A stretch of 64,000 nt of DNA. Origin: Bog-473 sp963770645. GTDB lineage: Bacteria > Actinomycetota > Acidimicrobiia > Acidimicrobiales > RAAP-2. The stretch spans positions 1,240,001-1,304,000 of the forward strand of contig CAVYQL010000004.1 in NCBI GenBank assembly GCA_963770645.1, given 5' to 3'. The position numbers and the translations under genes were made by a program. Positions 63,265 to 64,000 of the stretch are shown here, piece after piece. Numbering within the stretch: position 1 is the first letter of the stretch; each line of letters begins with the position of its first letter. A model generated the notes under the pieces. It was given only the letters and a program-made list of their open reading frames with translations. It was not told where the DNA came from and made no database searches.

Positions 63265-64000
63265 TTAGACGGCCTTGGCTCCCGTCACCAAGCGTTCCCG
63301 ATCGAACATTCGGGCGACAAATCGCAAAAGCAACGCATCAGTCACCAGCAGCCCGACGGCAATGGTCAGCGCCACCAGGAACGTCGGGCTCACCACACCG
63401 ACCGCCAGCAGAATGATGATGACCACCGGGGGAAAGCTGGCCAGCGTGGCCAGCTGCTGGGCGACTCGCGCTTCGCTCGCCCGCACCGACACGGCCATGC
63501 CCACCACAATGCCCCAGCCGGCCAAAAGAGGGGCGAGGAGGAACAGAGCGAGGATCACCGGGCCGTCGTGGAAGACGGCCGTGGAGGTCACAGAGTCAGC
63601 GAATAGCCAAGTGGCCACTAGGAAAAGGGTGAACACCGCGTAGGACATCGCCAGCGTGGGAATCATGACCGATGTCGCTTTGCCCACCAGGAACTCCTGC
63701 TGGCGTAGAGGCGTGGTGAGGAGCGGTTCGAGTGTTCCCTGCTCGCGCTCGCCGACCACGGAGTAGGCAGAGAGCGTGCTGGGCATGATCGTCGGGATCA
63801 GCAGGAGATAGAGGAGGGGCAGGATGAGACTCTTCTGCAGCGCCGCACCCGACGTGGTCGGCGTAACTATGAAAATGGTCACAACGGGCTCAACGAGAAA
63901 CAGAAGGGGCAGGACGCACATGGTCACGACAATGGACCGTTTGCGCCGGTAGTCCCGCAGCTCCTTGCGGACGACGGCATTGATGCGAGGGGTATCGAGT
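63265..64000 (-). CDS. ABC-2 type transporter permease (partial, runs off the window)
   Basis: At least 245 residues; the reading frame is open to 64000, where VVRKELRDYRRKRSIVVTM gives the usual cytoplasmic start region of an ABC-2 permease, so the true start lies beyond. At least five membrane segments; YSVVGEREQGTLEPLLTTPL is the family's conserved E-loop, preceding LVGKATSVMIPTLAM. An ATPase partner would be expected upstream. It may export natrium, drugs or polysaccharide; not determinable. Confidence 0.85.
   Translation of the reverse strand, partial: LDTPRINAVVRKELRDYRRKRSIVVTMCVLPLLFLVEPVVTIFIVTPTTSGAALQKSLILPLLYLLLIPTIMPSTLSAYSVVGEREQGTLEPLLTTPLRQQEFLVGKATSVMIPTLAMSYAVFTLFLVATWLFADSVTSTAVFHDGPVILALFLLAPLLAGWGIVVGMAVSVRASEARVAQQLATLASFPPVVIIILLAVGVVSPTFLVALTIAVGLLVTDALLLRFVARMFDRERLVTGAKAV

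Overview
This is a high-GC actinobacterial chromosome segment, most likely from an Acidimicrobiia-like or other uncultured actinobacterium. The evidence is gene content: several F420-dependent LLM-class oxidoreductases, a mycothiol-dependent maleylpyruvate isomerase-type protein, a recA intein at the site used in Mycobacterium leprae, an actinobacterial GAAC-N4-GTTC SOS box, frequent GTG starts with GTGA/ATGA overlaps, and two tRNAs without encoded CCA. The exact taxon cannot be fixed from the sequence alone.

Layout. 0.3-7.6 kb: a secreted alpha/beta hydrolase, a decayed sigma-factor/SnoaL remnant, a P-loop kinase, an IS110 element, a CDF metal transporter, a YdeI-like protein, a frameshifted DUF1707 gene and an ICMT-like methyltransferase. 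7.7-9.6 kb: a SAM methyltransferase, then a small module (an uncharacterised helical protein facing a truncated tyrosine recombinase) next to a tRNA-Lys. 9.6-20.2 kb: LLM oxidoreductases (one frameshifted), a Thr/Pro-rich membrane protein, a phosphotransferase, a DUF6295 protein, dienelactone hydrolase, an NHL-repeat protein, a GH78 rhamnosidase and a TAP-like hydrolase. 20.3-26.5 kb: a NERD nuclease-like protein, an NTF2-like protein, remnants of a CYP51-ferredoxin pair, and a tight five-gene catabolic operon (CMD, enoyl-CoA hydratase, LLM, amidohydrolase, CaiB). 26.5-33.2 kb: a hemolysin III, serB and hexapeptide acyltransferase operon, then a DMFase-like Tat protein, a DUF3048 lipoprotein and a methyltransferase. 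33.2-47.6 kb: recA with its intein, a tandem pair of LppX-like exported proteins, a macro domain, GT39 and GT2/GtrA glycosyltransferases, an OmpR-type two-component system, cinA, pgsA, rimO and tRNA-Ser.

47.5-64 kb is the accessory end. It holds a tRNA-adjacent tyrosine integrase with an excisionase-like reading frame, an IS1182-family element with perfect ends and a CTAG duplication, and an exporter-like locus (membrane hydrolase plus DUF4386) divergent from a NarL-type two-component system with a palindrome between them. It also holds a second, full-length copy of the helical-protein/tyrosine-recombinase module, a second IS110, several small hypothetical genes and the C-terminal part of an ABC-2 permease that runs off the window.

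The most interesting material is mobile. First, the duplicated two-gene module: the complete recombinase has Cys where its truncated sister keeps the catalytic Tyr. Second, two IS110 elements with a shared right-end motif and adjacent structured sequence that could be bridge RNA. Third, the recA intein with an SOS box upstream. Every functional call rests on reading motifs by eye; no search was run.
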